Positions 46,842 to 57,063 of a stretch of 64,000 nt of DNA are shown here, piece after piece. The stretch covers positions 59,703,389 through 59,767,388 of the forward strand of contig CM069435.1 of NCBI GenBank assembly GCA_035610365.1. Reading direction: 5' to 3'. This DNA is from Aquatica leii. Its lineage: Eukaryota; Arthropoda; Insecta; Coleoptera; Lampyridae. The notes under the pieces are model-generated. The model saw only the letters and a list, made by a program, of their open reading frames with translations, had not been told where the DNA came from and searched no databases. A program made the position numbers and the translations under genes. Within the stretch, counting starts at the first letter, position 1, and the number at the start of each line of letters is the position of its first letter.

Positions 46842-47159
46842 GTGAATAATTTTTCTATCAAACTGTCTTATTTAGTACTTTCACAAACAACAAATGCTTT
46901 GCCAGCGTATTCCGTTGATGCCAATGCACTTAAATTTCTACCACTTATTCATTTAGCAGATTCATCTTTTTATTTATGTAAAAAAATTGATTTATTGCTA
47001 AGCGCTACAGTATTTTACAACCTTTTGTGTGTTGGCCAAATTAGTGAACCAAATTCTTCTACTTTGCTAAAAACTAAATTTGGTTGGGTTATTTTAGGTG
47101 CCTTGACTGATCATTCACAAAATTTAAATAAAAATACTGTCATATTTGTCACTTATTAA
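46842..47159 (+). pseudogene. BEL/Pao peptidase A17 region
   Basis: The frame reads LADSSFYLCKKIDLLLSATVF, YNLLCVGQI and LLKTKFGWVILGAL, which correspond to LADP.F...IDLLIGA..F..LL..G.I and L..T..GWI..G in the A17 (Pao retropepsin-linked) domain. About 105 codons are open but the start is not original; protease active site text upstream is decayed. Confidence 0.8.
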
Positions 47160-47619
47160 ATTATATAAGGATATTTAACGTTTTGGCAACCAGATGAATT
47201 TATTTCTTCTTCCAAGATACACAGTGCAGATGATAAATATTGTAAAAATGAATAAAAACTACTTCACGTAAAACGATAAAATTTACAAAACATATTTGGA
47301 TATTATATGAAATCCTAAATTTGCACAAATTACTAACAAATTATTTTTATTATGAACGTAACAATTAATAATCACTTTTTTTGGTGCGATTCACAAATCG
47401 TTTTTTGTTGGCTGAACTCTAACCCCAATAAATAGAAACCTTATGTAGACAACAAAGTTTCTGTAATACAAACCTTGACTAAAGTCAATCAATTGCATTT
47501 TGTACAATCAAATTCTAATTTAGCTGATCTCAAGTAGTTCTTCCATGCCAGTTAGAAATTTTGGAAATTTGGTGGCAAAGCCTCAGTTGGTTACAATAAC
47601 GGAAGTCTTTAATTACTTT

Positions 47620-48088
47620 TATTTGTTTTATGATTAAGGCGTTACATTTGGAACTTGTTACTACTAACTTAATAATTAAAGACTTTTTATCTGCCTTAGC
47701 GGTACCGGCACCAATTTCGTAGGTGCCTAAAGCAAATGATCAAAAGCTTACGAATTTATTAAATCTAATGGCAATCAGTTGGTTGGCAAACGATGGCATA
47801 AATTGGCAATTTATACCTTCTAATTATCCTTATTTTGGGGGACTTTGGGAGGCCGGTGTGAAAAATATGAAATTAGAAATCTGCACCGATCTTACCCAAA
47901 ATGTATTACATCCTTTGACTCAAATTAATTCTGATCCTAATGACACAGAAGTATTAACCCCAGCACATTTCTTCATTAACCGTACATTCATCTCTATTCC
48001 AACGCAAAACGTGTTAAATATAACTGAAAACATATTAAGTGGCTTTCAACAATTACAAAACATGGTAGAACACTTTTGGAGTAAATAG
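47620..48088 (+). pseudogene. BEL/Pao integrase C-terminal part
   Basis: KALHLELVTTN starts the catalytic core, then GTGTNFVGA (47701-47729) is the DNGTNF region after a deletion. WQFIPSNYPYFGGLWEAGVK and SDPNDTEVLTPAHFFI follow, all typical of BEL integrases. The catalytic aspartate is lost with the deletion. Confidence 0.85.
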
Positions 48089-48488
48089 TCAAGAGATAAT
48101 TTAAATAAATTACAACGAAGAAACAAATCGAAGCATGGAACAAACAATCTTGTAATTGTGCTAATTATTTATAACTTACTTCTTTCACGATAGCTAATGG
48201 GAAGACTAAATAACCCTTGTTGTTACTAAAAGATGCAATAATAATCTAATCAAATGCGCCGTCATTAAAGTGCGTGTTCTTTCTTTTCTTGAATGGTCAT
48301 CTCAATCAAGAATGAACAATTAAAAGTTAAGAATTGTTATTGTATAATATTGTTTATAAATTTTCTATTTTGGGGTTATTACTCTTATTTATTTTGTATT
48401 AACTTTTTGCAACAACATTTATTATTTTACAATCTAGTTTAAAATTACGTTATTTGTTAAAACGGTGTTGGTTTCAAGGAGTGCGGCA

Positions 48489-48650
48489 TGTTACGCTCAT
48501 TTATAATATTTTAAGTTTTTTCAATTTTTATTGTTGCTTTGCGCGGGCATTACAAACGCAGGTGTACATTTATTTAAGTAAAGAGCACCTAAGAAGTAGT
48601 ATCTGCTACAATTATTGTATATAAACTAAATTAAAAATTAAAAATAGAAC
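48489..48650 (+). repeat. Possible 3' LTR of the BEL element
   Basis: TGTTACGC directly after a purine-rich stretch is the usual start of a BEL LTR. The end is not defined and no matching 5' LTR was found, so this is tentative. Confidence 0.35.
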
Positions 48651-49540
48651 ATGATTTATTCAATCTAATACAGTGTATTGAAAACGTGAAAAAAAATATT
48701 TAACTGTTCAAACAAAAAATTTTCAAATGCTGTTTTGATAATATTTTGATTATAACATCTTTTATACCAAATTACTTTAGTCTAACAGTTATTGTAAACT
48801 AAATAATATAACTCATTTTTTTAATTTTAATTTTTGAATAACACCATTATTTAAGTTTTCTTGTTATTTATTAATTTGATACACCACAAAAAGAAAATTA
48901 CTACATGGTTATTAGTATACAAATTGATAAGTGACTTATGAACAATTACTACACTTCGACTACCGTACACTACGTTTCAAACAACATCAATATTATTGTT
49001 AAAGGATGATCGCCGTCAACTTTTACATTTAATCTATATAACGTAATTGTAATTCCCACATGAACTTTACACTCTTGAAAACAGAAATAACTCACATTTA
49101 AACTGTATTTGCGACTTTATTTTAGTCAATCAAACGTAAAATAAAACTTTAAACGTCACAAATACGAAATCGAAGTATACCCTCACACCCTGAAAAACAC
49201 ATTAACGTTACAATTTTGAGTAGAAGTATTCTCAGAATAGTTACATAGTTATAGTAGTATAATATGAATTCTTAAAATCAAAAATAATGCATAATTTAAT
49301 CTAAACTACAATGTAAACAGACACGCAATGAGTACCTTCATGGCAGATTTTACCACGTGATTTCATCAACTAATAAAAAGTTTGACATTATCAGTCGTCA
49401 TTGTTATTATACTCACTGTAATTAGTTGCTTTTAACTGTGCCATCTACACAAAAAAAATACTCAGTAGATAAATAAAGTTTCTGATCCCATTAATATTAA
49501 AAACTTTTTAACTGTTATTCCACTTTCAGATAACATTAAA
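48651..49540. other. AT-rich DNA without recognised features
   Basis: Nothing recognised. Confidence 0.45.
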
Positions 49541-49549
49541 AAGATATAT

Positions 49550-50160
49550 TTTTCTCTTCCTTACATTAGTCCATCTTCTTTTCAATTTCAAAATTTATTT
49601 AAAAATTATTGTATTAACATTTTTTTTTATCTAAATTTATTTAAATTCTTTATTTGTTAATAGTAAAGATAAAGTTGATATTCTGAATAAATCTGGTGTA
49701 TATAAATTAAATTGTAGTAGCTGTAATTCTTTTTATATTGGACAAACCCGAACATTTTTCTTACATTAAAAAGAATAATGTTGGTGTTAATTTGTATAAT
49801 AAATCTTTTTTCGTTAATCATATATTAGAATATAACCACTCTTTTGATTATAAAAGTAACTACAAAATTTTTCATATTTGCAATAAAAGTTTAGAATTAA
49901 ATTTTTTGGAGATAAAACAAACTGTTAAGCATAATAATTTAGAATCAGACGCATGTTTAAATGAAATTGTTAATTTTGAAATTTTTTTTTCTTAAATAAC
50001 ATTTTGGTTTTCATTTAAATTATTTTTATTTAATTTTTTTGCTATTAATATTATTATTTTATATATGTCATTTTGACATAAACTGTATAATTTAAAATGA
50101 TTTATTTATTCTAAGTATATTAAGAATTTTAAGGTTTAGATTTTACTATTAAGTTGATAA
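49550..50160 (+). pseudogene. Penelope-like GIY-YIG fragment
   Basis: LPYISPSSFQFQNLFKN, then KDKVDILNKSGVYKLNCSSCNSFYIGQTR (49665-49752) is the junction of RT and GIY-YIG domain, with the two cysteine pairs. After a stop, NKSFFVNHILEYNHSFDY and KIFHICNKSLELNFLE continue the nuclease to about 49995. The RT is missing. This is the 3' end of a family distinct from that at 11-13 kb. Confidence 0.75.
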
Positions 50161-50167
50161 TTTTAGA

Positions 50168-50203
50168 GGCCTGATGACGACCATTAGGTTGAAACTTGTA
50201 GCC
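50168..50203 (+). ncRNA. Hammerhead ribozyme core behind GIY-YIG remnant
   Basis: Stem I is GGC (50168-50170) with GCC (50201-50203). CTGATGA is at 50171-50177, stem II GACC (50179-50182) with GGTT (50187-50190), GAAAC at 50191-50195 and the cleavage triplet GTA at 50198-50200 with a two-base stem III (AC/GT). One extra C at 50178 weakens stem II. All invariant core bases are present. Confidence 0.6.
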
Positions 50204-50249
50204 GCAAATAATTTATAAATAAAAAAAAATTGTGGGAAAGGCATTGAAT

Positions 50250-52430
50250 TATTTACAATTATAATTGAACATTCCATTTTGTGTAAAAAACTTTATAATG
50301 GATAATACAATTTTTAAAAATTATTTAAACCAGCCGCGAATACATTATATTACGTGTAAATAACAACATTAGTTCTTTCAATCTAATAAAAAAAAGTAAT
50401 AATTAAATAAATTATATCAGTCAATATGCTTATATTAGATTATGACAATATAAGTTATAATGTTGTAAAACTATTATTAGCTTTAAAAGAAAAAATTTTA
50501 AAAAAGCACGATGTCTAAGAGTTTATGTAGTTGTAATTAATTAATATTGTAGAAAACAAACTATATCATGTCATTCACTGATTTATAGCGAATACAAAAT
50601 ATAAAAATGAATTCTGTTAAATAGTAGCTATGTAATATTTTCTTTTTTTATTATTACGTGTTAAGATTACTAATAATTGTAAGGTGTTAGTAGACAAATT
50701 TGAAGAAACTTATTTGAATCTATGACAACCCATCACGCAACACTTCATCATGCGACATCTCATCACATCTAATTTATTACACCAACAGTTCATTATTACA
50801 ACTTTTAATCACGCACTATAATATCACATTCAAAATTCACTTTATTAATCATGCACGATTTTATTAATTTACATTAAGAATTTGTTGTAAATTTTTATTA
50901 ACTAAATACAATTATTAATTTACTTTGTTAACTTTTTTATAAACTTGCAAAGAAGTTTACCATTACGTATTCAACACAATGCTGTATAATACTGGTTTAA
51001 AAATTAATTTTGAGTACAAACAAAAATTTTAATACAAACAACAAAACTACGGTTAACTAATTACAATTTAATACATTTGTATAAATCAGAAACGGTTCGT
51101 TCATAATGTTTTTGAAATTTATTTTATCGTTCTTTTTTTATTTGAATTTGTATAAACATTTGTGTTCTAATAATTAATGCTATTACACCTATTAAATATT
51201 TAATTACGAATTTAATTTATCAAATGTTAGCAAGCCTTGACAAAGTGTGTTACGACTTACATAATTCATTCAACACAATTAATTTACTTTTGAAACTGCT
51301 TGAACACATTTAACAGTATAAAGAAATTAATGTCAAAAGTAAATTTTCACAACATTACAATTTTAATTACATGTGAAATTACAAACATTGCAACAAAAAA
51401 TTTGCTCAACTCTGAAATTAAATCTTCACTAATACAAAAGATGCAATCTTAATACACTAATTTGTTATTATTAAGTCATAAAAATTAAATGTTCGTAGTA
51501 CTTTAACAGGTGAAATATTTGAGTTAGTAATTAAAAATAGCAAAGTATTAATATAAAATAAACTTATTCTATGTTATTATTGTTATCATAAGAGTGATAT
51601 ATCAATAAAATTAATTGTCAAATTCGGTTTAGTTGTAATAGCTTTTTTTAAATTTAAATGCCCTAGAAAATGAAAATTTGAAAATGATATAAAATTGTAA
51701 TAACGGAACGTTACGCATACCAACCTAAAATTTTTAACTAATAGTGTCAGTACATAAAAAGTGTCTTGAAAAACAATCGTAACGTATTCTACCGCCAATT
51801 GAAGAAATGCAGAAATGAGAAAATATGTAGTCCGAGGTAAAGGCGATATCTACAAAATGTAAAAATATTCGCAAAATACTTATAGAATATGTAGTAATAT
51901 AAATAAAATCTTTTGTTGTTGTCTTTTAAAAATATAAAAACATCTAAAATTTGTGATTAACAAATTTTATTTATTTGTAAATATCTTTGACAATTACCTG
52001 CTTTTATTAAAATTTAACATACAAAACATCAAATTCTAAGCTTGTTTATAGCATTTGTAATATACGAGCAAACAAAACCCACATACAATGTTTTACTATT
52101 ATTTGCAACAGAAATTACACTGTTTAAACAAAACAAATAAAATCAACAACAACCATTAGATTAATTAAATTTAGCACGTATGTTTTGCAATACAATTATA
52201 ACATAGAACGTATAAAAGAAAAGCAAAAAAAAACAAACACAATAAGAACAATAAGTTATAAGAACAAATAGAATTAGAATCATATGATTAATTTCTCTTA
52301 AAAATAATGCTTTAACTTAACAATAGAGAAAATGCAGAAATTTGCATCATAGAGAAGAGGTTATTAGATGTAAAATTTTTAATAAATGATGCATTCCTAA
52401 TAAGATACCGACAAACTTAAAAGGCAATGT
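50250..52430. other. AT-rich DNA, little structure
   Basis: No gene recognised. At about 50725-50775 a CATCACGCAACACTT-like unit of about 16 bases is repeated imperfectly three times. Confidence 0.4.
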
Positions 52431-52436
52431 TAAACC

Positions 52437-53480
52437 ATTGCAAAAAAAATATTCTACAAAAGGAAGTTTACTAGTTAATAAAGATTTGAAATTTAACGAA
52501 GCTCCTATGAGCAAAATCATAGTAGGCGTAGAAAGTTTAATTTCTTCATTAGATGAGAACACTGAAAAGTATATTAAACAAGCCAGTAAAATTCAAATTT
52601 TAGAAAATGAAAGCAGATATAAGCAATAAAGTTTAAGAGATATTATACGATGGCTCTTATTCAATCATTAATAAAGCTCCTCTTACTTAAATCATTACCC
52701 AAACCAAGAAAACTTTGCCAAGTTAGGTACTGCCTAGAATATATTGTTTACGTAAGATACATAAACCAGATAATGCTATACGACTTATTATTTATCGTTT
52801 ATCTTTTTCATTTTATGTTAGTTCACTGTTTCTAAGTATTCCAATAGATATAACCATTCAATATTTGCGACATATGTTTTTGCACAACGATTTGGACATA
52901 GATAGTAGGGATACAAGATTTACTAAAATTAACAAAATTATGTATGAATTAAACAACGAATAATTTTATATACAAAAACGTAGTACTGTAATAACAAATA
53001 GCGTATCGCCGTTTATCTATTAGAGACAAATTTGAAACTGACTTGGAACGAGATTTAGAATGTTTTCTGTAGTTTGGCTAAAAAAGTAAAAGATGTTTTT
53101 GCTATCACCGATACCAAAATTTGCAATCCTTAACAATTTGTTAACATTATGAATTTTAAACTCTTTACGATCAAATTTACCTATGAAGTAGAGATAGAGA
53201 ACAAGTTACCATTCCTAGATACTCTTGTAATAAAAAGCAACGGTTAGTTAGAAATAGATATTTACCTTAAGGACATTAGCACTAAGAGGTTTATAACAAA
53301 TAATTCTAACAATTCTATACACAAACTTGCAATCTTTAATTTTTTGGTTCATGGTGTACTGAATTTTTACTTATCAAAACACAATTTTAACAAAAAAATC
53401 TGGTTTATTAAAGAAATTGTAGAATGCCATAGTTTCAACGATAAAATTATAAACATCATAATTAGATCAAAACGTTCTCT
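52437..53480 (+). pseudogene. Penelope-like RT fragment, copy b
   Basis: In order and in several frames: FNEAPMSKIIVGVESLISSLDENT (pre-RT region, matching the part before RSNINRHERV in the intact copy), PRIYCLRKIHKPDNAIR (finger), VFAITDTKICNP after the expected YVDD, FTYEVEIENKLPFLDTLVIKSNG (motif D region) and KHNFNKKIWFIKEI. RT motifs A and B are deleted. The copy is dead. Confidence 0.75.
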
Positions 53481-54296
53481 TCTTAGTCGCTGTCGTAACT
53501 ACAACATATGCCTACATTTCTTAAAATCAAGTTCCATATTCACACACGATCTTCTAAAAACATTCTACACTGTGCAAATCTAGCGTTGATACGCGAACGG
53601 ATTAAGCAAACCAGACGAGAGTTAGACACCATTTCAAAACAACTCTTTTATCTTCATCTTGAGTTGGCAAACATTCTATTCCCGGATCATTGAAATCTCT
53701 TTGACAACATTACTTACTAGCAGTCTGATACCACTCCACGACATATAACTAAAAGTTATCTCAAAAAGTTTCACTATTAACTTCTTGAAAACAGTTGTTA
53801 ATTTACTTAGTTTCACTCTGACTTCCGAACAGGAATCGGTGCTATCTAAAGGTTCCAATTTTGCTGTTGCTTTCAAACGTATTTCTAAAAAACATACTAT
53901 GATTATGCTGCAAAAATCCATTCTATTTTGTCTGAGGAAACGTACATTCTTAACTCGTAAACCCACTTCAAAGATTGCACTGAGGTCAGCCAAATCATCA
54001 AATCTTCTAATCTATCTCCAGAAGCTAAACGTCAACTTACCCCTTTAGATTCCAAACCACTTCGTCTATACGGACTTCCTTTTAATCAACGTTTAGAAAC
54101 TATAAAACTTGAACTCCTAGATCTTCTTGTGAGTTTTGATGTCGTCTTACTTTTTATTAAAGTTTCTATTAAGGATCGGCTGATTAACATCTAACAGATT
54201 CTGTCTCAACATAGCAATGACTAAAGTTTGGTTCCTCTTATTGATAAGTGTCTATCATCCACTTATTTCTAATTTTGATAACAAGTTTTACGAACG
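53480..54296 (+). pseudogene. Penelope-like RT fragment, copy c
   Basis: LALIRERIKQTRRELDTISKQLFYLHLELANILFP is an N-terminal part, followed by LTSEQESVLSKGSNFAVAFKRI (pre-RT), RLYGLPF, LLVSFDVV.LFIKV (motif A) and LSSTYF.FDNKFYER, where it is cut off by a BEL element lying in the other orientation. It differs from copies a and b, so at least three Penelope lineages are present. Confidence 0.75.
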
Positions 54297-55134
54297 GATT
54301 TTAATCTGTCTGTACATTGCTTTGATATCCGACACAATGGCAATAGGATGACGACCTAAGCTAAGTAAAAACAAATTTGACTGCAAAACTGAAGTAACCA
54401 TCAACAAATTATTCAACGAATAACTACCGTCGCTTTTATGGGAAGCATCAAATACCACTCAAAGTTTTGTGGAAACTGACTGTTCTTTTAAAACACCATG
54501 ATGTGGTAAATGATAAGAAATATGCGTCAACGAATTTAACCAAAACATATATCCAGCTAAAGAATACTCTGATAAAATGTAAACATGTTTTTTTTTAATA
54601 TTCTATATGCTTTAAAACGACGCTCTAAAAACAAAAAACGAGAGTTGGCTGGATTGTACAAGTTCTCTAATAATTTCGGAGATTTTCTAAAAGGCAATGA
54701 TACCAAAAATCTGCTATTGTCCTTTCGGTATGTGGTTTTAACAAATTGTTTCTCACGAGCTACATGTTCAGAAGCATCGACAATATTATTAGAAGAGTAT
54801 TCTTTGAGAACCCAAAATCTTCCATTTGCTGATACAAATCACAATCAACGTTTGTGCGAAGGTGATGGTAATGAGATAAACCCGACGAAATTTGATTAGA
54901 TAATACTGGACCAGACAATATCCATTCCAAATGCAGCAATAACGTTCAAAAAACACTACTTTCTAACAGTAACTCAATTCTTGAAGAAACATTGAACGAT
55001 ACATCAGCTAAATTAAATTCAACTGGAAGTAAGATACAAGAAAAATCAACTTCTACTGAAGGAATCCTTCAAGTGATATCATTCAAAACAAAAGAAGTCA
55101 TTTTTCTTTTGTAATCACTCGACAATGAATTAAT

Positions 55135-55329
55135 TTAAAGATCACAAATAACATTAACAAACGAAGTTTTATTACCTACTGCCAAAAGAGAATGGCTTGT
55201 AAGTCTCGTAATCAATTTCAATGTTTCACAAAGAGACTTTGTTATAATTTTTAGAGTACTACCACAATCCAACAATGTTTTAACTGTACGACGATTATAT
55301 CGCGTGCTTAAGACTTTCATCATAGCCAT
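55135..55329 (-). pseudogene. BEL/Pao protease fragment
   Basis: VKTLLDCGSTLKIITKSLCETLKL holds the protease D.GS motif as DCGS, and LLAVGN follows, as in BEL retropepsins. The fragment is 64 codons long. Confidence 0.7.
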
Positions 55330-55413
55330 TGCAAATGAATAGCTATTTTTTCAACTATACAAGATCGATACAAATTGGCAGATAAGGTACTTGAAACATT
55401 GCTTGCTGAACGG

Positions 55414-55899
55414 CTAAGATATGATAAAAAAACCTAAAGAAAACAATAGAACATCTTGACGAGATGTACCTGCAGACAAATTCTCGACATAAGATTCCGA
55501 CATTCGAGCTTGAGCTTTATTCTCACTTAGGATCGCAATTAAACTGGATTTACTATTTAATGTCTCAACCGAAACTTCCAAATGCAAAAGACTGTGAAGC
55601 TTTTTCCGACAAAAACGACAAGCATCTTTTGAACTACAGTTAAATAAATAGTGACTTTTTTGTAAACATTTTAAACATAATTTGTACCCTTTTGCTTTAG
55701 AAATTCTAACTGTTAATTGCTTAAAGTAAGCACAACTTACGATAGAATGAGTACATAAAAACAGAATGCATTTAGATTGATTAATTGTGTTTAGAACACG
55801 ATTATTAGATTTTTCAACAACAAGTTTACATGTACGATTTTCAATCGTTTCTAACATTGAAGTACGTCTTTCTAAAAACTGAAACAATTCATCGACCAT
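55414..55899 (-). pseudogene. BEL/Pao gag C-terminal part with zinc knuckles
   Basis: About 161 open codons: DELFQFLERRTSMLE (capsid end), GYKLCLKCLQKSHYLFNC and CRFCRKKLHSLLHLE (two knuckles of the CCHC type typical of BEL gag). Gag sequence continues upstream in other frames to 56300. Confidence 0.8.
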
Positions 55900-56285
55900 A
55901 GAAAAATCAGACGATTTTTTTTCAAAGTCTCGTGCCGTAATAAAATCTAATTCAGGCTAATGAATGACAAAAACATCTCTCTGCTTTGCTAGATCGACAA
56001 GTTTATCCAATGCTCTAATATATCTACGACTGACTCTTTACTGCAAGGTTCTATTTTGACATTAAATTCAAAAAGTGAAAAACTAACCATTTTTTATTGT
56101 CATATCTCTCACATAAAATTTTCTAAGCAATTACATAATTATTACCTGTTAAATTAAGATCTTTTATAAAATCTAAAGTTTGTCCAGATATAGCATTATT
56201 TAAATAAAGTAATTTTATTGAGTCAAGCGCTAGACTAATAAATAGTTCTTTAAAATTTAACCAATTTTCAAATCGAAATTCAAAT

Positions 56286-56620
56286 TGTGGAAACAACATT
56301 AGAGTGTATCAATTATAAGCTATAAAGGGCCTCAATGCAATTGCGGGAACAACATTAGAGTGTATCTCCTACTACTGATGAGCTCCAAAAGAGCGAAACG
56401 GCCGTCCAGTAGTTCACTCTGGTGGCGTTTGTACAATTGCATTGACATTGCTTACTCCCAATGTCCTTTTACGTTGTGGTTTTATCCCGACAAATTATTC
56501 AAAGTTGATTTTGAATTTCGCGGATGTTAAACTAATTCATCGTATTTTCCGTCGTTTATAGCTATTTACAGTTAACTATAGACACATAGTAAAATTATAC
56601 TATGAGATGGCTCTGCCATC
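56286..56620 (+). mobile_element. Small hammerhead repeat, copy 3 (best preserved)
   Basis: AACAACATTAGAGTGTATC occurs twice (about 56290 and 56350), then the hammerhead (56369-56412), a body without coding sequence, and the terminal hairpin GATGGCTCTGCCATC (56606-56620). The copy at 14199-14455 shares the start, the body and the hairpin. It is about 335 bp and non-autonomous, like the hammerhead-bearing retrozyme-type repeats known in animals. It sits at the 5' edge of the BEL gag remnant. Confidence 0.75.
56369..56412 (+). ncRNA. Hammerhead ribozyme, near-canonical
   Basis: CTGATGA at 56375-56381. Stem II GCTC (56382-56385) and GAGC (56391-56394) close on loop CAAAA. GAAAC is at 56395-56399, the stem III loop GGCC at 56400-56403, and GTC at 56404-56406 gives the two-pair AC/GT stem III of minimal type I hammerheads. 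Stem I pairs CTACT (56369-56373) with AGTAG (56408-56412), with one mismatch next to the core (A56374, C56407). The copy at 13405 has G there, which restores the pair. Predicted cut is after C56406. Confidence 0.75.
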
Positions 56621-56685
56621 AAACACTTTTGAACATGAATTGTGTGAACTCAAACAAATCTGATTTTATTCATGTTTGAGCTTGC

Positions 56686-57063
56686 AATTTGGCTTGCAAC
56701 GAGCCAACGAGCGAACAAGCGATTAATTATTCTAAAAACGAACAATTAGAATTATGTAAAAAAATTGAAAATTTATTAAACGACAAAACTCGCAATAAAC
56801 GTAACATAACTGCCGTGGAACTTGTTAAAGAATTGCAATATTTACAAAATTTTGATGAAAAAGTTATTACGTCTCCAGAAGAAACTTTAAATTATATAAC
56901 AATTAACAACTTAGTGGATTCTTTTCCTAATACGAGCATAATACATCGTATTTTATTAACAAAGCTGGTTTCTGTTGCTACCGCAGATCGATCTTTTTCA
57001 AAACTCAAAATACTTAATAAAAAAATATTTAAGATCGACCATGGGGCAAAACTGACCAAGTAA
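56686..57063 (+). pseudogene. hAT transposase C-terminal (dimerisation) fragment
   Basis: The frame ends with NNLVDSFPNTSIIHRILLTKLVSVATADRSFSKLK, the hAT dimerisation motif (FPN..IALRI.LT.PV.VA.AERSFSKLK) of ZMYM1-like transposases, preceded by NITAVELVKELQYLQN. The catalytic part is absent and the text turns unrelated after KLKILN. It may belong to the same broad family as the nested element at 20.3-21.5 kb. Confidence 0.75.

Larger units (their letters stand above)
46390..48240 (+). mobile_element. BEL/Pao retrotransposon remnant, + strand
   Basis: Pieces occur in the BEL order: gag zinc knuckle CLNCLRKRHFVSECQSRECC (about 46428-46487), protease/A17 region (46842-47159), RNase H-like CWL.SNP and VQSNSNLADLK (about 47390-47540), and integrase (47620-48088). 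The polymerase domain is missing. A possible 3' LTR start TGTTACGC at 48489 follows a purine-rich AAGGAGTGCGGCA. Confidence 0.8.
54297..56300 (-). mobile_element. BEL/Pao remnant on the minus strand
   Basis: From 56300 leftward: gag (LNFKELFISLALDS, then RDFEKKSSDF and FQFLERRTSMLE), zinc knuckle, protease, then reverse transcriptase starting REKQFVKTTYRKDNSRFLVSLP, SRFLFLERRFKA, PHHGVLKEQSVSTKL.VVFDAS and ADIKAMYRQI-like (about 54330). It ends abruptly at the Penelope fragment. Stops and frameshifts are frequent. Confidence 0.8.

Noticed and set aside
54585..54899. 104-codon + strand frame
   Set aside because: The minus strand of the same bases encodes the BEL protease-RT junction (REKQFVKTTYRKDN and SRFLFLERRF), so this is a shadow.
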